Below are positions 15,803 through 24,525 of a DNA stretch of 64,000 nucleotides, piece after piece. Below the pieces are notes generated by a model. That model was given only the letters and a program-made list of their open reading frames with translations, did not search any database and was not told the DNA's origin. The stretch covers positions 51,726 to 115,725 of the forward strand of contig JBBDRD010000026.1 of NCBI GenBank assembly GCA_040905665.1, written 5' to 3'. How positions within the stretch are numbered: the stretch's first letter is position 1; the number at the start of each line of letters is the position of its first letter. The DNA is from DASVCN01 sp040905665 (GTDB lineage Bacteria > Deinococcota > Deinococci > Deinococcales > Trueperaceae). The translations under genes were made by a program, and so were the position numbers.

Positions 15803-17629
15803 TCAGCCCACTAGCGGCTTGCCGGGGTCGTAGTCGGGTGATTGGTGCCTAAAGTAGGTGTTGTACAGGTCGGCGTAGTTACCGGCAGACTCCAGCAGGT
15901 CATGGTGCGTCCCCTCCTCGATGATCGAACCGTTGCTCAGTACAACGATACGGTCGGCGGTTCGAATGGTTGACAGCCGGTGAGCAATCACGATGGCGGT
16001 GCGATCCCGCAGCACCACCTCAAGCCCCTCCTGGATCTGCGCTTCGGTCAATGGGTCGACGCTTGCCGTCGCCTCGTCGAGGATAAGAATTTGCGGATCC
16101 TGCAGCAGCACCCGGGCGAGCGCCACCAGTTGTCGTTGACCCATGGAGATGCCACGTCCCCCCTCGCCAACGGGAGTGTCGAGCCCCAGAGGCAGGGTTT
16201 CAAGCCAGTCGCCGCCGCCAATACTGGTGGCGGCGTCCACAACCCGCTCGTCGGTAGCGCCAGGCGTTCCATAGCCGATGTTCTCGCGCACCGTCCCTGT
16301 GAACAGGAAGGGCGTTTGTTGCACTATGCCCAGGTGGTTGCGGAAGCTATGAAGGTTGAACGAGCGAATGTCGCGGCCGTCGATGAGCAGCTCGCCGCCC
16401 TGGAACTCGTAGAAGCGGGCCACCAGCTTCCCCAGGCTCGACTTGCCGGCCCCGGTATGCCCTACCAGAGCGACCGTTTGGCGAGCGGGAATGGTCATGT
16501 CGAAGCCGCGCAGAACCTGCTCCTGGTCGGTATAGCGAAAGTCCACGGTGCGGAACTCGATGCGTCCGAGCAGCTCGTTGACTTGTACGTCACCGGTCTG
16601 CACGACTCTGGGCTCGGCGTCCACCAAGGCGAACACCCGTTCGCTGGCCGATAAACCCAGCTGAAACTGTGACCAGAATGAGGCGATACTCGTGAGTGGG
16701 AACCAGAAGTAGGCGACGCTTTCGACGAACAGGAACCACTGGCCGGGGGTGGTGTCGCCCTGCAGCACGCTGTGGCCGCCGAAGAAGATCACCAGGGCGG
16801 TGCCGATGCCGGCGATAGTTGCCAGCACCGGGAATATGCCGCTGAAGACGAGTCCCTGGTTGAGATTGAGCCGGTACGAACGGCGGTTGATGTCACCGAA
16901 ATCCGAGTACAGCGCTCCCTCCTGACGAAACGCCTTTGCCACCGAGATACCCGTCACCGACTCCTGGATGTTCGAGTTCACGTCGGCGAGCGCTCGGCGG
17001 GCGTTACGCGTGGTGAGCCGGGCGATGTGACGGAAGCCCAGCGCTGCCGCAACGATCAGCGGTGCGATGGAAAGGGCAATGAGCGCCAGTTCGGCATCGA
17101 TCCAGAAGAGTACGCCAACGAGTATCAGGACCTGCAACACCTGCCCCATCAGGTTGAGGGTGAGTGTGACGACCGTGGCGAAGTCCTGGGTGTCGGAGGT
17201 CACGCGGCTCACGATCTTGCCGGTAGGAAACTCGTCGTAGAACGACATGTCCCGGGCCATCACCGCATCGAATGCGTCCTTGCGCAGGTTGAGCACCACA
17301 TTGCCCACCGCTCTGGCGGTGAACCACTGTCGGAAGTAGTTGAAGGTCCAAGCTAGTCCGCCCGCTGCCAGAATGGCTACGATGAACGGCGCGGCGCGGC
17401 GCCAGAGGGCGACGCCTGTGTCCCCGGAGCCGACAATCCTGTCGATACCGGCCGCGAGCAGAATGGGCAGGGCGGCGCCTGATGCCGAGGCGAGCAGGAT
17501 CATCGTGCCCACGAAGATCATCATCCCCAGATAGGGCCCAAAGTAGCGGATGATGCGAACCACGAGTTGGCTGTCGCTGTATGTGCGGTCGTAGGCTTCG
17601 CCGCCGAGGCCGTCCATCAGGAAACCCAT
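15803..17629 (-). CDS. Heterodimeric ABC exporter, subunit with degenerate signature motif
   Basis: A 608-residue fused membrane-ATPase subunit. Six hydrophobic segments fill about residues 25-320. The ATPase domain has Walker A G-H-T-G-A-G-K-S-S, Walker B with a proper catalytic Glu (I-L-I-L-D-E-A-T-A-S-V-D) and the switch His, but the signature is I-S-M-G-Q rather than LSGGQ. Its partner upstream shows the opposite pattern, so the pair should form one active and one degenerate ATP site, as in TM287/288 and Thermus TmrAB. ATG 17629 has a GGAG upstream; the frame is open to 17734 without a ribosome site. The start is 40 nt after the partner's stop. Substrate unknown; drug or lipid export is usual for this class. 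Confidence 0.9.
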   Translation of the reverse strand: MGFLMDGLGGEAYDRTYSDSQLVVRIIRYFGPYLGMMIFVGTMILLASASGAALPILLAAGIDRIVGSGDTGVALWRRAAPFIVAILAAGGLAWTFNYFRQWFTARAVGNVVLNLRKDAFDAVMARDMSFYDEFPTGKIVSRVTSDTQDFATVVTLTLNLMGQVLQVLILVGVLFWIDAELALIALSIAPLIVAAALGFRHIARLTTRNARRALADVNSNIQESVTGISVAKAFRQEGALYSDFGDINRRSYRLNLNQGLVFSGIFPVLATIAGIGTALVIFFGGHSVLQGDTTPGQWFLFVESVAYFWFPLTSIASFWSQFQLGLSASERVFALVDAEPRVVQTGDVQVNELLGRIEFRTVDFRYTDQEQVLRGFDMTIPARQTVALVGHTGAGKSSLGKLVARFYEFQGGELLIDGRDIRSFNLHSFRNHLGIVQQTPFLFTGTVRENIGYGTPGATDERVVDAATSIGGGDWLETLPLGLDTPVGEGGRGISMGQRQLVALARVLLQDPQILILDEATASVDPLTEAQIQEGLEVVLRDRTAIVIAHRLSTIRTADRIVVLSNGSIIEEGTHHDLLESAGNYADLYNTYFRHQSPDYDPGKPLVG

Positions 17630-17669
17630 GACGACTCCATCCGTGAGCAGAAGTAAAGGGGATGAGGCA

Positions 17670-19460
17670 TCAGTCGTACCTCGAGAAGATGCGGCGGTAG
17701 TGATCGTTGCGCTCGAGCAGTTCAAAATGGCCACCCTGGTCCACGAGTTCGCCGCGGTCGAGGACCAGGATTTTGTCCGCCCTGCGAATCTGCGACAGGC
17801 GATGGGTGATCATCAGTGTGGTTCTGCCCTGGAGTACCTTGTTGATCGCCTTCTGAATGGCGTCTTCGGTGGCGCTGTCGATAGCGCTGGTGCTGTCGTC
17901 GAGGATGAGGATGCGGGGGTCGGTGAGGAGTGCTCTCGCGATAGCCAGGCGTTGCCGCTGACCGCCCGAGAGGGTGACGCCCCGTTCGCCGATTACGGTG
18001 TCGTAGCCGTCACTGAATCGGGTGATGAAATCATCGGCCTGGGCCGCCTTGGCCGCCCTCACGATCGCTTCGCGTGGTGCATTGGCCAGGCCGAAAGCGA
18101 TGTTGTCGGCGACCGAACGCGAGAACAGGAAGACGTCCTGTTCGATCACCGATATCTGTTCGCGCAGGGACGCGAGATTCCAGTCCCGGACGTCAATCCC
18201 ATCGATAAGCACGCGACCGTCGGTGGCGTCGTACGCCCGGTTCACCAGCTTCACGAGACTGCTCTTTCCCGACCCCGTTTGTCCCACGATGGCAACCGTC
18301 TCACCCGGCGCCGCACTGAACGAAACTTCCTTGAGCGCCGGCTTGCCCTCCGCCCCGTCGTACCCGAAGGTCACCCCGTCGAATGCGATCTCACCTTGCA
18401 CACTTGCCGATCGGCCCGCCGGGTTCTCGTCGAGCTCGGTTTCCTCTTTCATCAGCTCCAGGATGCGTTCGGCGCCGGCGATGCCCAGCTGCACCAGGGA
18501 GAAGGAGAAGATGGAGATGTCGGCCAGGCCCCGCAAGGCGCCAACCAGTCCCACGTAGGCCACCAGGTCACCGACACTCAGGGCGCCCACCGAAAGCAGC
18601 CACAACCCGTGTGCAAACGCGCCGGTGAACATGAAACCGAACAACAGGATGGGCAGATAGCGCGCCTGCACCTCCCCGTGCTTCACGAAGTAGTCGCGGA
18701 ACGTTGCCGCGCTGCCGGCGAACTTGCGCTTCTCCTGCGACTCCTGCGCGGCGGACTTGACCAATTCGATGCCGGTGATCGTCTCGTTGAGGCCGGCGTT
18801 CATCTGGCCGAACTGACGCCGCATGGCGCCCGAGACGGGGTTTAGCTGCCTCATGTAGTGGCGCAGAGCGATGATGAAGACCACGATGAACGCCAGCGGA
18901 GCAACCAGCAGTCGTGCGTCAATGAAGCCGATGAAGACCAGCGGCACGATCATGCCGAAGACGGTGTCGCCGATGAGCGCTACGCCGGGGTTCATCATTC
19001 CGTTCAGCTGTCGTACGTCGTTGGCGACGCGCGCCATCACGTCCCCCACCCGTTGTCGATTGTGGAAGGTTTGGCTCTTGCCCAGCAGGCTTACATAGAG
19101 CTCTTCGCGCGCATCGCGCTCCAGGCGTTGTCCCATCGTCTCGACCGAGAAAAACGCTGCGAGGTCGAACACGACTCGCACTGCGAGGATGGCCAGCAGC
19201 AAGCCCATGATCGTTAGCAGGCGGCCGCCGTCCGGGTCCGGTTGCAACACCAGATCGAAGGCGATACCGGTGATCCAGGGGACTGCCGAGAAGAGCGCCT
19301 GGGTGATGATGATTCCTACGATGAACGACGCCAAAAGGAGTTTGTAGCGCGCGACATGCGAAAGGATCCACCGTACCGGACTGGAGCGGTCGTACTGGTG
19401 GGCGTCCTTGATGGTGAACTCGGCATTGCCCGTGGGCAAGCTGATCGAGTCGACCGTCAT
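17670..19460 (-). CDS. Heterodimeric ABC exporter, subunit with degenerate Walker B
   Basis: The 596-residue first subunit of the pair has a soluble N-terminal stretch of about 30 residues, a six-segment exporter domain and an ATPase domain with Walker A G-Q-T-G-S-G-K-S-S, an intact L-S-G-G-Q-R-Q-R signature and Walker B I-L-I-L-D-D-S-T-S-A-I-D, in which the catalytic Glu is Asp. This complements the partner's intact Glu and poor signature. ATG 19460 has GGGGAGGGGC just upstream, and a 15-codon frame with its own ribosome site ends on it in an ATGA overlap. The message seems to begin near 19767, leaving a leader of about 300 nt. Confidence 0.9.
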   Translation of the reverse strand: MTVDSISLPTGNAEFTIKDAHQYDRSSPVRWILSHVARYKLLLASFIVGIIITQALFSAVPWITGIAFDLVLQPDPDGGRLLTIMGLLLAILAVRVVFDLAAFFSVETMGQRLERDAREELYVSLLGKSQTFHNRQRVGDVMARVANDVRQLNGMMNPGVALIGDTVFGMIVPLVFIGFIDARLLVAPLAFIVVFIIALRHYMRQLNPVSGAMRRQFGQMNAGLNETITGIELVKSAAQESQEKRKFAGSAATFRDYFVKHGEVQARYLPILLFGFMFTGAFAHGLWLLSVGALSVGDLVAYVGLVGALRGLADISIFSFSLVQLGIAGAERILELMKEETELDENPAGRSASVQGEIAFDGVTFGYDGAEGKPALKEVSFSAAPGETVAIVGQTGSGKSSLVKLVNRAYDATDGRVLIDGIDVRDWNLASLREQISVIEQDVFLFSRSVADNIAFGLANAPREAIVRAAKAAQADDFITRFSDGYDTVIGERGVTLSGGQRQRLAIARALLTDPRILILDDSTSAIDSATEDAIQKAINKVLQGRTTLMITHRLSQIRRADKILVLDRGELVDQGGHFELLERNDHYRRIFSRYD

Positions 19461-19504
19461 GCTGCCCCTCCCCGCTGCATCGCTTCGAGCAAACTGAAGT
19501 GCAT
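19457..19504 (-). CDS. 15-codon leader frame overlapping the ABC exporter start
   Basis: ATG 19504 is preceded by AGGAG (10 nt away) and opens MHFSLLEAMQRGGAA; the stop TGA (19459-19457) overlaps the exporter ATG (19460-19458). An in-frame GTG eight codons earlier could lengthen it to 23 codons. The arrangement couples exporter translation to this short frame. It may also be the surviving end of a lost regulator gene. Confidence 0.4.
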   Translation of the reverse strand: MHFSLLEAMQRGGAA

Positions 19505-19826
19505 ACGTCCGAACTCCTGCTGATTGCGCACTCGCCCTTACATCGGGGAGGGGTTGGCGAAGAGTTGGTGCCGGCGACGTTGGCGCGCCGGATTACCAAC
19601 TTCTGGACTGGTGCCTGTTGGATGGGGTCTGGGTGGTTCGGGGACGGCTCGAACTCTCGTCACGGCAGCGTCTTGGCCTCGATCGTTCGGAGCGGTAACC
19701 CATCGCCGCGAGGAAGTGAGGCCTAGCCGAGGCTTTGAAGTGGTGTCAGCGGTCCCGTAGAAGCACGCCGACTATTGTATTGAACGGGATAAGCGGAATG
19801 CAACCCGCTAGCACCGTCGATGAGCA
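19461..19826. other. 366-bp stretch without a full gene: promoter and long leader of the ABC exporter operon
   Basis: No long conserved frame was found. The region holds a good minus-strand promoter (19774-19803), a 6-codon leaderless frame that begins with GTG 7 nt after its -10 box (19766 down to 19746), an inverted repeat with CCGGCG and CGCCGG arms near 19571-19591, and the 15-codon frame at the exporter start. The length of the untranslated part (about 260 nt) suggests a regulatory leader, but no known riboswitch class was recognised. Confidence 0.5.
19774..19803 (-). promoter_or_regulatory. Promoter for the heterodimeric ABC exporter operon
   Basis: On the minus strand TTGCAT (19803-19798) and TACAAT (19779-19774) are separated by 18 nt, the best paired -35/-10 in the window. 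Transcription toward the exporter genes would start near 19767. Confidence 0.55.
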
Positions 19827-20870
19827 TCATTTGTTTCCGGGCGATCTCGCCTGAGCGGCCTTGTGCTGCGCCTGCGAATACGAAGCCCAGAGCAGCATTG
19901 CCGCGTATGCGCGGCACGGTCGCCAGCGCTCCGCCACCGTCGCGAGCTCTGTCTCGGTCAGAGTTGTACCGGCGGTCGGCGCGGCTGCCCTGCGTAGTAT
20001 CAGGTCGCCCGCCGGAAAGGCGTCCGGCTTTCGCAAAGCCCGCATGGCAATGTAGTGCGCAGTCCAGGGGCCGATTCCGGGCAGCTCCTGCAGCCTCGTG
20101 ACAGCAGTCTCGAGATCTACGTTCTCGAGACTGGGTTCCGCAGGACTGGACCTAGCGAGACTGGGTGCGGCGAGAGTTTGTTCCGCGAGATCCAGCTGCT
20201 CCCCTTGGGAGAATCGGTCTAGCCTCAGCCGCCCGTCGGTCACCGCCCGGGCGAGCGATCTTAACGTCGTCATTTTCTGTCCGGTAAGCCCCAGCCCCGA
20301 AAGGTCGGCGCTGGCGAGCCGTTCGGCCGTGGGGAAGAGGTGCGTGAGGCCCGCTTGCGCGGGTGGGCGCAACTCCTCTGGCCGCAACTCCTCCCCGAGA
20401 CGCGCGACCAATCGGCCGGCCAGCGAGGTCGCCGACTTCACACTCACACGCTGGCCCAGAATCGCACGGACGGCGAGCTCGAAAGAACACCATGCGCCGG
20501 GAACCCGAACGCCCGGGAAGGCCGCGGCAGCGGATGCCAGCACCGGGTCGTTGCCCAGATGTCCCTTGATGACGGCAGGCGGCGCCGTCAAGTCGAAGAT
20601 TCGCTCGACTCGTGCCTTGAGGGGTTCAGCCAAGCCGGTTAACTCGGTCGGCACGCGCAGGGACAGGCAATCGCCTCCTGGGTCCAGGCTGACCTCGATT
20701 ACTCCACTAGTGCCACCGAGGCTGAACGTCCTGCTGTATGCACCGTCTCGCACGAGCTCCACGCCCGGAGTGGCGCGCATCGCCAGAAACCCGAGCAGCA
20801 AGGTCCAGTCGAGCGGCGGCCGAAAGGGGAGTAGAAGGTCGAGATGCGGTGAGGAGGTTGGCGTGCACAC
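19827..20870 (-). CDS. alkA: AlkA-type DNA-3-methyladenine glycosylase
   Basis: AlkA removes alkylated purines and starts base excision repair. The 347-residue protein has an AlkA N-terminal domain (P-P-L-D-W ... L-G-F-L-A-M-R-A-T-P-G-V-E), then the HhH-GPD glycosylase fold: F-E-L-A-V-R-A-I-L-G-Q-R-V-S, the helix-hairpin-helix L-P-G-I-G-P-W-T-A-H-Y, and the catalytic Asp in A-F-P-A-G-D-L-I-L-R-R. A low-complexity stretch rich in Ala, Pro, Ser and Leu just before the hairpin (about residues 225-245) is an odd insertion. No Ada domain is fused. GTG 20870 is used; a TACACT box lies 9 nt upstream. Confidence 0.9.
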   Translation of the reverse strand: MCTPTSSPHLDLLLPFRPPLDWTLLLGFLAMRATPGVELVRDGAYSRTFSLGGTSGVIEVSLDPGGDCLSLRVPTELTGLAEPLKARVERIFDLTAPPAVIKGHLGNDPVLASAAAAFPGVRVPGAWCSFELAVRAILGQRVSVKSATSLAGRLVARLGEELRPEELRPPAQAGLTHLFPTAERLASADLSGLGLTGQKMTTLRSLARAVTDGRLRLDRFSQGEQLDLAEQTLAAPSLARSSPAEPSLENVDLETAVTRLQELPGIGPWTAHYIAMRALRKPDAFPAGDLILRRAAAPTAGTTLTETELATVAERWRPCRAYAAMLLWASYSQAQHKAAQARSPGNK

Positions 20871-21012
20871 TTTCTATCGAGTGTACGACTGCCCGGGCGG
20901 ATCGCGGGTAGCAGAAACTGGGAACTGGCCCTGCCCTCCATAACCGTGGTCGACTAGTCGATCACGACTGTTCGCTAGGTTATTGCTCATTCTGCTATGC
21001 GGTCGACTCCGC

Positions 21013-21018
21013 TACAAT
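21013..21018 (+). promoter_or_regulatory. TANNNT -10 box, leaderless hicBA operon
   Basis: TACAAT ends exactly 6 nt before ATG 21025. The intervening GAAAAG is not a convincing Shine-Dalgarno sequence at this distance. Confidence 0.55.
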
Positions 21019-21024
21019 GAAAAG

Positions 21025-21213
21025 ATGAAAGAGCGGTATGTCTATTGGCAGGACGACGACATGTGGTTGGGCTATCTGGAGCAGTTTCCTGATTACTGGA
21101 CGCAAGGTGAGAGTGAAGACGAGCTTCGGCGGAATCTAGTCGATGTCTTTAAAGAGCTAAGCAGCGGTGAGATTCCGCAGGTTCGCCGGGTGGCAGAGCT
21201 CGAAATGGTGTGA
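21025..21213 (+). CDS. hicB: HicB-type antitoxin, short form
   Basis: A 62-residue protein with the partial RNase H-like fold of HicB antitoxins: Y-V-Y-W-Q-D-D-D-M-W-L-G-Y-L-E-Q-F-P-D-Y-W-T-Q-G-E-S-E-D-E-L-R-R-N-L. It lacks the C-terminal DNA-binding domain of full-length HicB, so repression would need another factor. ATG 21025 is leaderless behind TACAAT; a longer frame from 20983 would include the promoter. HicA overlaps the stop by 4 nt. The antitoxin-first order is the less common one for this family. Confidence 0.85.
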   Translation: MKERYVYWQDDDMWLGYLEQFPDYWTQGESEDELRRNLVDVFKELSSGEIPQVRRVAELEMV

Positions 21214-21389
21214 AGCGAACGGATTTGGTGAACCGCCTGGAAAAGTTGGGCTGCGTGTTAATTCGCCATGGCGGAAGTCACGACTGGTACCAGAACCGAC
21301 GAACGGGAGTCGCCCAATCGGTACCTCGACATAGAGAGATAAAGGAGAATCTAGCCCGGCATATCATCCAAGAATTGAGTGATCACTAG
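21210..21389 (+). CDS. hicA: HicA-type mRNA interferase toxin
   Basis: The 59-residue toxin is too short for most gene callers but clear: a double-stranded RNA-binding-like fold with L-V-N-R-L-E-K-L-G-C-V-L-I-R-H-G-G-S-H-D-W-Y, whose His in G-G-S-H is the family's catalytic residue, followed by Q-S-V-P-R-H-R-E-I-K and a closing helix. HicA cleaves mRNA until bound by HicB. GTG 21210 overlaps the HicB stop in a GTGA junction, so expression is coupled. All key residues are present and the module looks functional. Confidence 0.88.
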   Translation: MKRTDLVNRLEKLGCVLIRHGGSHDWYQNRRTGVAQSVPRHREIKENLARHIIQELSDH

Positions 21390-21459
21390 CGTAGACTCTG
21401 CATAGGATCTGTCCCCTAGCTCATCGCTTCTGAGTTGCATGTCGGGTCTAAGCGACCTC

Positions 21460-22464
21460 TCACCCCAACTCATTGTTTCTCAGCGCCGCCCGCTTGGTGA
21501 GCATGGCGTAGGCGGGCGTTCGTCCTGGCGGCAGTACCTCACGCCCCTCCACAGGTCGTCCGCCGTCAACGGGAGTCGGCTCCGGCAACATCTGATTGAC
21601 AACACCAGCGACGCCGCCTACCGCGCCGGGCGACAGGGCATGGATGGCTATCGGCAGGCGCAAGTAGGCCGGGAGGATCAGTGAGCGCTCTCCCCGTCGG
21701 CAGGCATCGACGATGCGGCGGGCCGCGTAAGCGGCGCTCATCGAGACGCCCGGGAGCGAGCTGGCCAAAAGGAACCAGCGGAACTCCCGCTCGCGGCTGC
21801 CGCCGAACATTGCTCGGTAGGGGCTGCCGGTCCGCATAAGACCGGGAGTAACGGTGGTGACACGCACCGGGCTTCCCGAAAGCTCAGCCTGCAACGCCTC
21901 GGAAAATCCGACGAACGCGAACTTCGAGGCGGTGTAGGGCAGCAGGTGCGGTACTGGAATTCGGCCACCGATCGAGGTGATGTTCACGATCCGGCCCTCG
22001 CCGCTGCGCTCGAGGTGCGGGAGGGTGGAGAGCGTGGCGTGGAGAGCACCGAAGAAGTTGACGTTCATCTCCTCCCGAAAGTCGTCGACGCTGAGGTTCG
22101 CAAGGGGGCTCACCCGAATCGTGCCCGCGCAGTTCACCAGCACGTCGATCCTGCCTTGCCTCTCCATCAGCTGCTCGACGGCATGCTCGACCTCTTCGGG
22201 GTTGCGAAGATCGCACTGCAGTAGCTCGACCTGTGCGCCCTCGAGGTCTTGCGCTGCCCGCTCCAGCTCCTCGCGATCACGGGCCAGGAGCGCAATGTGC
22301 GCCCCTTGGTCCGCGAACTCCCGTGCCAGCTCGAGTCCGAGCCCACGCGACCCGCCGGTGATGAGCACCACCCGGCCGGCCAGCTCCAGTTTTCGCCGGC
22401 GGCGTAGAAGCGCCACTCCCGCCAGCCCGGCGACCGTGGCCACCAGCAACGCCGTTCGTCTCAT
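21460..22464 (-). CDS. Membrane-anchored short-chain dehydrogenase/reductase
   Basis: A 334-residue SDR whose first about 20 residues are a hydrophobic anchor followed by a run of arginines (L-L-R-R-R-R-K). The NAD(P)-binding motif is G-G-S-R-G-L-G, then N-C-A-G, the catalytic Ser in I-V-N-I-T-S-I-G-G and Y-T-A-S-K. The C-terminal extension of about 70 residues is hydrophobic. It is the last gene of a three-gene operon (SRPBCC protein, zinc alcohol dehydrogenase, SDR); its ATG overlaps the dehydrogenase stop. The shared context suggests redox conversion of a hydrophobic substrate at the membrane. Specific substrate unknown. Confidence 0.88.
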   Translation of the reverse strand: MRRTALLVATVAGLAGVALLRRRRKLELAGRVVLITGGSRGLGLELAREFADQGAHIALLARDREELERAAQDLEGAQVELLQCDLRNPEEVEHAVEQLMERQGRIDVLVNCAGTIRVSPLANLSVDDFREEMNVNFFGALHATLSTLPHLERSGEGRIVNITSIGGRIPVPHLLPYTASKFAFVGFSEALQAELSGSPVRVTTVTPGLMRTGSPYRAMFGGSREREFRWFLLASSLPGVSMSAAYAARRIVDACRRGERSLILPAYLRLPIAIHALSPGAVGGVAGVVNQMLPEPTPVDGGRPVEGREVLPPGRTPAYAMLTKRAALRNNELG

Positions 22465-23627
22465 GGGGTGAGCATCACCTTGATGCAGCCGTCCTGCTTG
22501 CGACTGAAAATCTCATAGCCGCCCGGCGCCTCGTCGAGCGTCATCTTGTGGCTGAGAATTGCCGTCGGGTGCAGTTCCCCCTCGCGGATCTTCTCGAGGA
22601 GCGGTCGCAAGTAGCGGTGCACGTGCGTCTGACCCATCTTGAAGGTGAGGCCCTTGTTGAAGGCTGCGCCCATCGGGACGGTATCGATGAACCCGCCGAA
22701 GACGCCGGCCACCGACAGGACGCCCCCTTTGCGGCAGGCGTATATCGCCGACCTCAACGCATGTGGGCGGCCGGTTTCTAGCCGCACCGCCTGTTTGGCG
22801 CGGTCCAGTGGGCCCAACAAGCCGCCGCCGTGCGCCTCCATTCCGACCGCCTCGATGCAAGCGTCGGGCCCACGGCCGGCGGTAAGCTCACGTAGCCGCT
22901 CGATGGGGTCTTCCTGTTCGTGATGGATCGTGATGGCACCCAGTTCGGCCGCTTTGGCAAGGCGCTCCGGCACGCTGTCGATGGCGATTACCTGCTTCGC
23001 TCCCTGAGCGTAGGCGCTCATCACAGCAAACAAACCAACCGGACCGCTGCCCCATACCGCCACCGTCTCGCCACCCTGCAGCCCGCAGTTCTCGGCCGCC
23101 ATCCAGCCGGTCGGCAGAATATCGCTCAGGAAGAGCGCCTGTTCGTCGCTCACGCCGTCGGGGACCTTGAGCGGACCAACATCGGCAAAGGGAACCCGCA
23201 CATACTCGGCCTGTCCGCCGGCGTAGCCGCCCATAAGGTGTGAATAACCGAAAATTCCCGAGGGGGACTCGCCGAAGAAGAGGTCGGCTAGGGGCGCGTT
23301 CGGATTTGAATTGTCGCACAGGGCCCACAGGTCGTTCTTGCAATACCAGCAGTCGCCGCAAGCGATCGGGAAGGGCACCACCACTCGGTCGCCCACCTCC
23401 AGATTACGCACCTGGGACCCCACCTCGACCACTTCTCCCATGAATTCGTGGCCAAGTATGTCGCCTTTGCGCATTGTGGGAATGAAGCCGTCGTAGAGGT
23501 GCAGGTCCGATCCACAGATGGCCGTCGCGGTGACGCGAACTATGGCGTCTCGGGGCCGAAGCAGTTCGGGATCGGGTACTTGCTCTATGCGAACATCGTG
23601 AACCCCGTGCCAGGTGAGCGCCCTCAA
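22461..23627 (-). CDS. Zinc-dependent alcohol dehydrogenase (glutathione-independent formaldehyde dehydrogenase-like)
   Basis: The 388-residue enzyme is a medium-chain dehydrogenase: catalytic zinc ligands in I-C-G-S-D-L-H and G-H-E-F-M-G, the four-cysteine structural zinc lobe (C-G-D-C-W-Y-C ... C), and a Rossmann glycine motif in V-W-G-S-G-P-V-G-L-F. The long segment after the cysteine lobe (F-G-Y-S-H-L-M-G-G-Y-A-G-G-Q-A-E-Y-V-R-V) and the insert around A-V-G-M-E-A-H-G point to the formaldehyde dehydrogenase-like branch. The start is TTG 23627, overlapping the SRPBCC stop as TTGA, with GGAGG about 9 nt upstream; the frame is open far beyond without support. Confidence 0.9.
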   Translation of the reverse strand: MRALTWHGVHDVRIEQVPDPELLRPRDAIVRVTATAICGSDLHLYDGFIPTMRKGDILGHEFMGEVVEVGSQVRNLEVGDRVVVPFPIACGDCWYCKNDLWALCDNSNPNAPLADLFFGESPSGIFGYSHLMGGYAGGQAEYVRVPFADVGPLKVPDGVSDEQALFLSDILPTGWMAAENCGLQGGETVAVWGSGPVGLFAVMSAYAQGAKQVIAIDSVPERLAKAAELGAITIHHEQEDPIERLRELTAGRGPDACIEAVGMEAHGGGLLGPLDRAKQAVRLETGRPHALRSAIYACRKGGVLSVAGVFGGFIDTVPMGAAFNKGLTFKMGQTHVHRYLRPLLEKIREGELHPTAILSHKMTLDEAPGGYEIFSRKQDGCIKVMLTP

Positions 23628-24403
23628 CGGCCTGCGCCTCCGGCAGCCTGGGCCTGCCTCTCCTCGAGCGTGCTGCGGGCCCGTCGCCCGCCGGCGCTCT
23701 GCCCCTTCACGGTCGCCGTTTCTCCTGTCTCGAGAAGCTGCCTCAGCCGGCGCAACTCCTGCTCCAGAAACTCGGAGGGGCTTAGTCCGGCCCGCCGTAA
23801 CAGTTTGGAACGGTCCGCCGTACGTAGCGCCGAGGGGACTAGCGTTCCCGACTGCGGCACCAGCCAGGCGTCGGCGTGGATCTCGGTCCCGGTCTTCCCT
23901 TCGAACAGGTGCATTTCGAGGGCGCCCGGCATTGGCGCACCCTCGACTGTGCACCAGGCTAGGCGCCGGTTCTCCTCGTCGGCCGTCTGGCGCACATCCA
24001 ACTCGATCTCGTTGCCCAGTGGCGTACGTAGCTGCAGCCGCCACCGCTCGTCGCCCACCTTTTCAGCGCCCATCTTTTCGGCGCCTTCGAGAAAGCGGCT
24101 GAACCTGGGAAAGTTCGTGAGGTCGCGCAACTGCTGGTAGACCTGCTCGGCAGGGCGTTGCACCGTTATCTGGCTGCAGGCGCTCACCGTCGAGCCCACC
24201 TCGGATCCGGTGATACCCAATGCTCGGTACAGCCTGCAGCGCCCGCTCACCCCGCGGTAGACGAGGTAGCTCCCGGCGGCTACCAACAGCGCCGAAAGCG
24301 GCGTACGCCTGCGGAATGCCGCCGTTCCGGCCAGCGCTCCCAGTGCCAGCGACACGCCGCGCTCCACTGGACCCAAATTGACGCGGCTTCCGCTACCTGC
24401 CAT
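23624..24403 (-). CDS. SRPBCC (polyketide cyclase/START-like) protein with N-terminal membrane region
   Basis: A 259-residue protein. Residues 1-55 hold hydrophobic segments typical of DUF2892-like membrane anchors. Residues about 75-215 match the SRPBCC ligand-binding fold (Q-I-T-V-Q-R-P-A-E-Q-V-Y-Q-Q-L-R-D-L-T-N-F-P-R-F), and the tail is polar and arginine-rich. Such proteins bind hydrophobic small molecules. It begins a three-gene operon with a dehydrogenase and an SDR. ATG 24403 is preceded by a run of six G. Function beyond ligand binding is unknown. Confidence 0.82.
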   Translation of the reverse strand: MAGSGSRVNLGPVERGVSLALGALAGTAAFRRRTPLSALLVAAGSYLVYRGVSGRCRLYRALGITGSEVGSTVSACSQITVQRPAEQVYQQLRDLTNFPRFSRFLEGAEKMGAEKVGDERWRLQLRTPLGNEIELDVRQTADEENRRLAWCTVEGAPMPGALEMHLFEGKTGTEIHADAWLVPQSGTLVPSALRTADRSKLLRRAGLSPSEFLEQELRRLRQLLETGETATVKGQSAGGRRARSTLEERQAQAAGGAGR

Positions 24404-24525
24404 GTTGCCCCCCGACTAAAGAACAGACCCTCATCCGATTCGATTCGAGCCTAGGACAGGGCACGCCGGGACACGTCGGGCCACCATACAGTCCGATTGA
24501 GAGCAGTCGCGCAGGCGGATCTACT

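Noticed and set aside
20950..20965. A CGACTAGTCG palindrome between alkA and hicB as an operator
   Set aside because: A single 10-bp palindrome, not near either -10 box in a meaningful way.
24404..24450. A 13-codon frame from an ATG near 24449 overlapping the SRPBCC start, as a further leader peptide
   Set aside because: It is not placed 6 nt after a TANNNT box and the gene has its own G-rich site.
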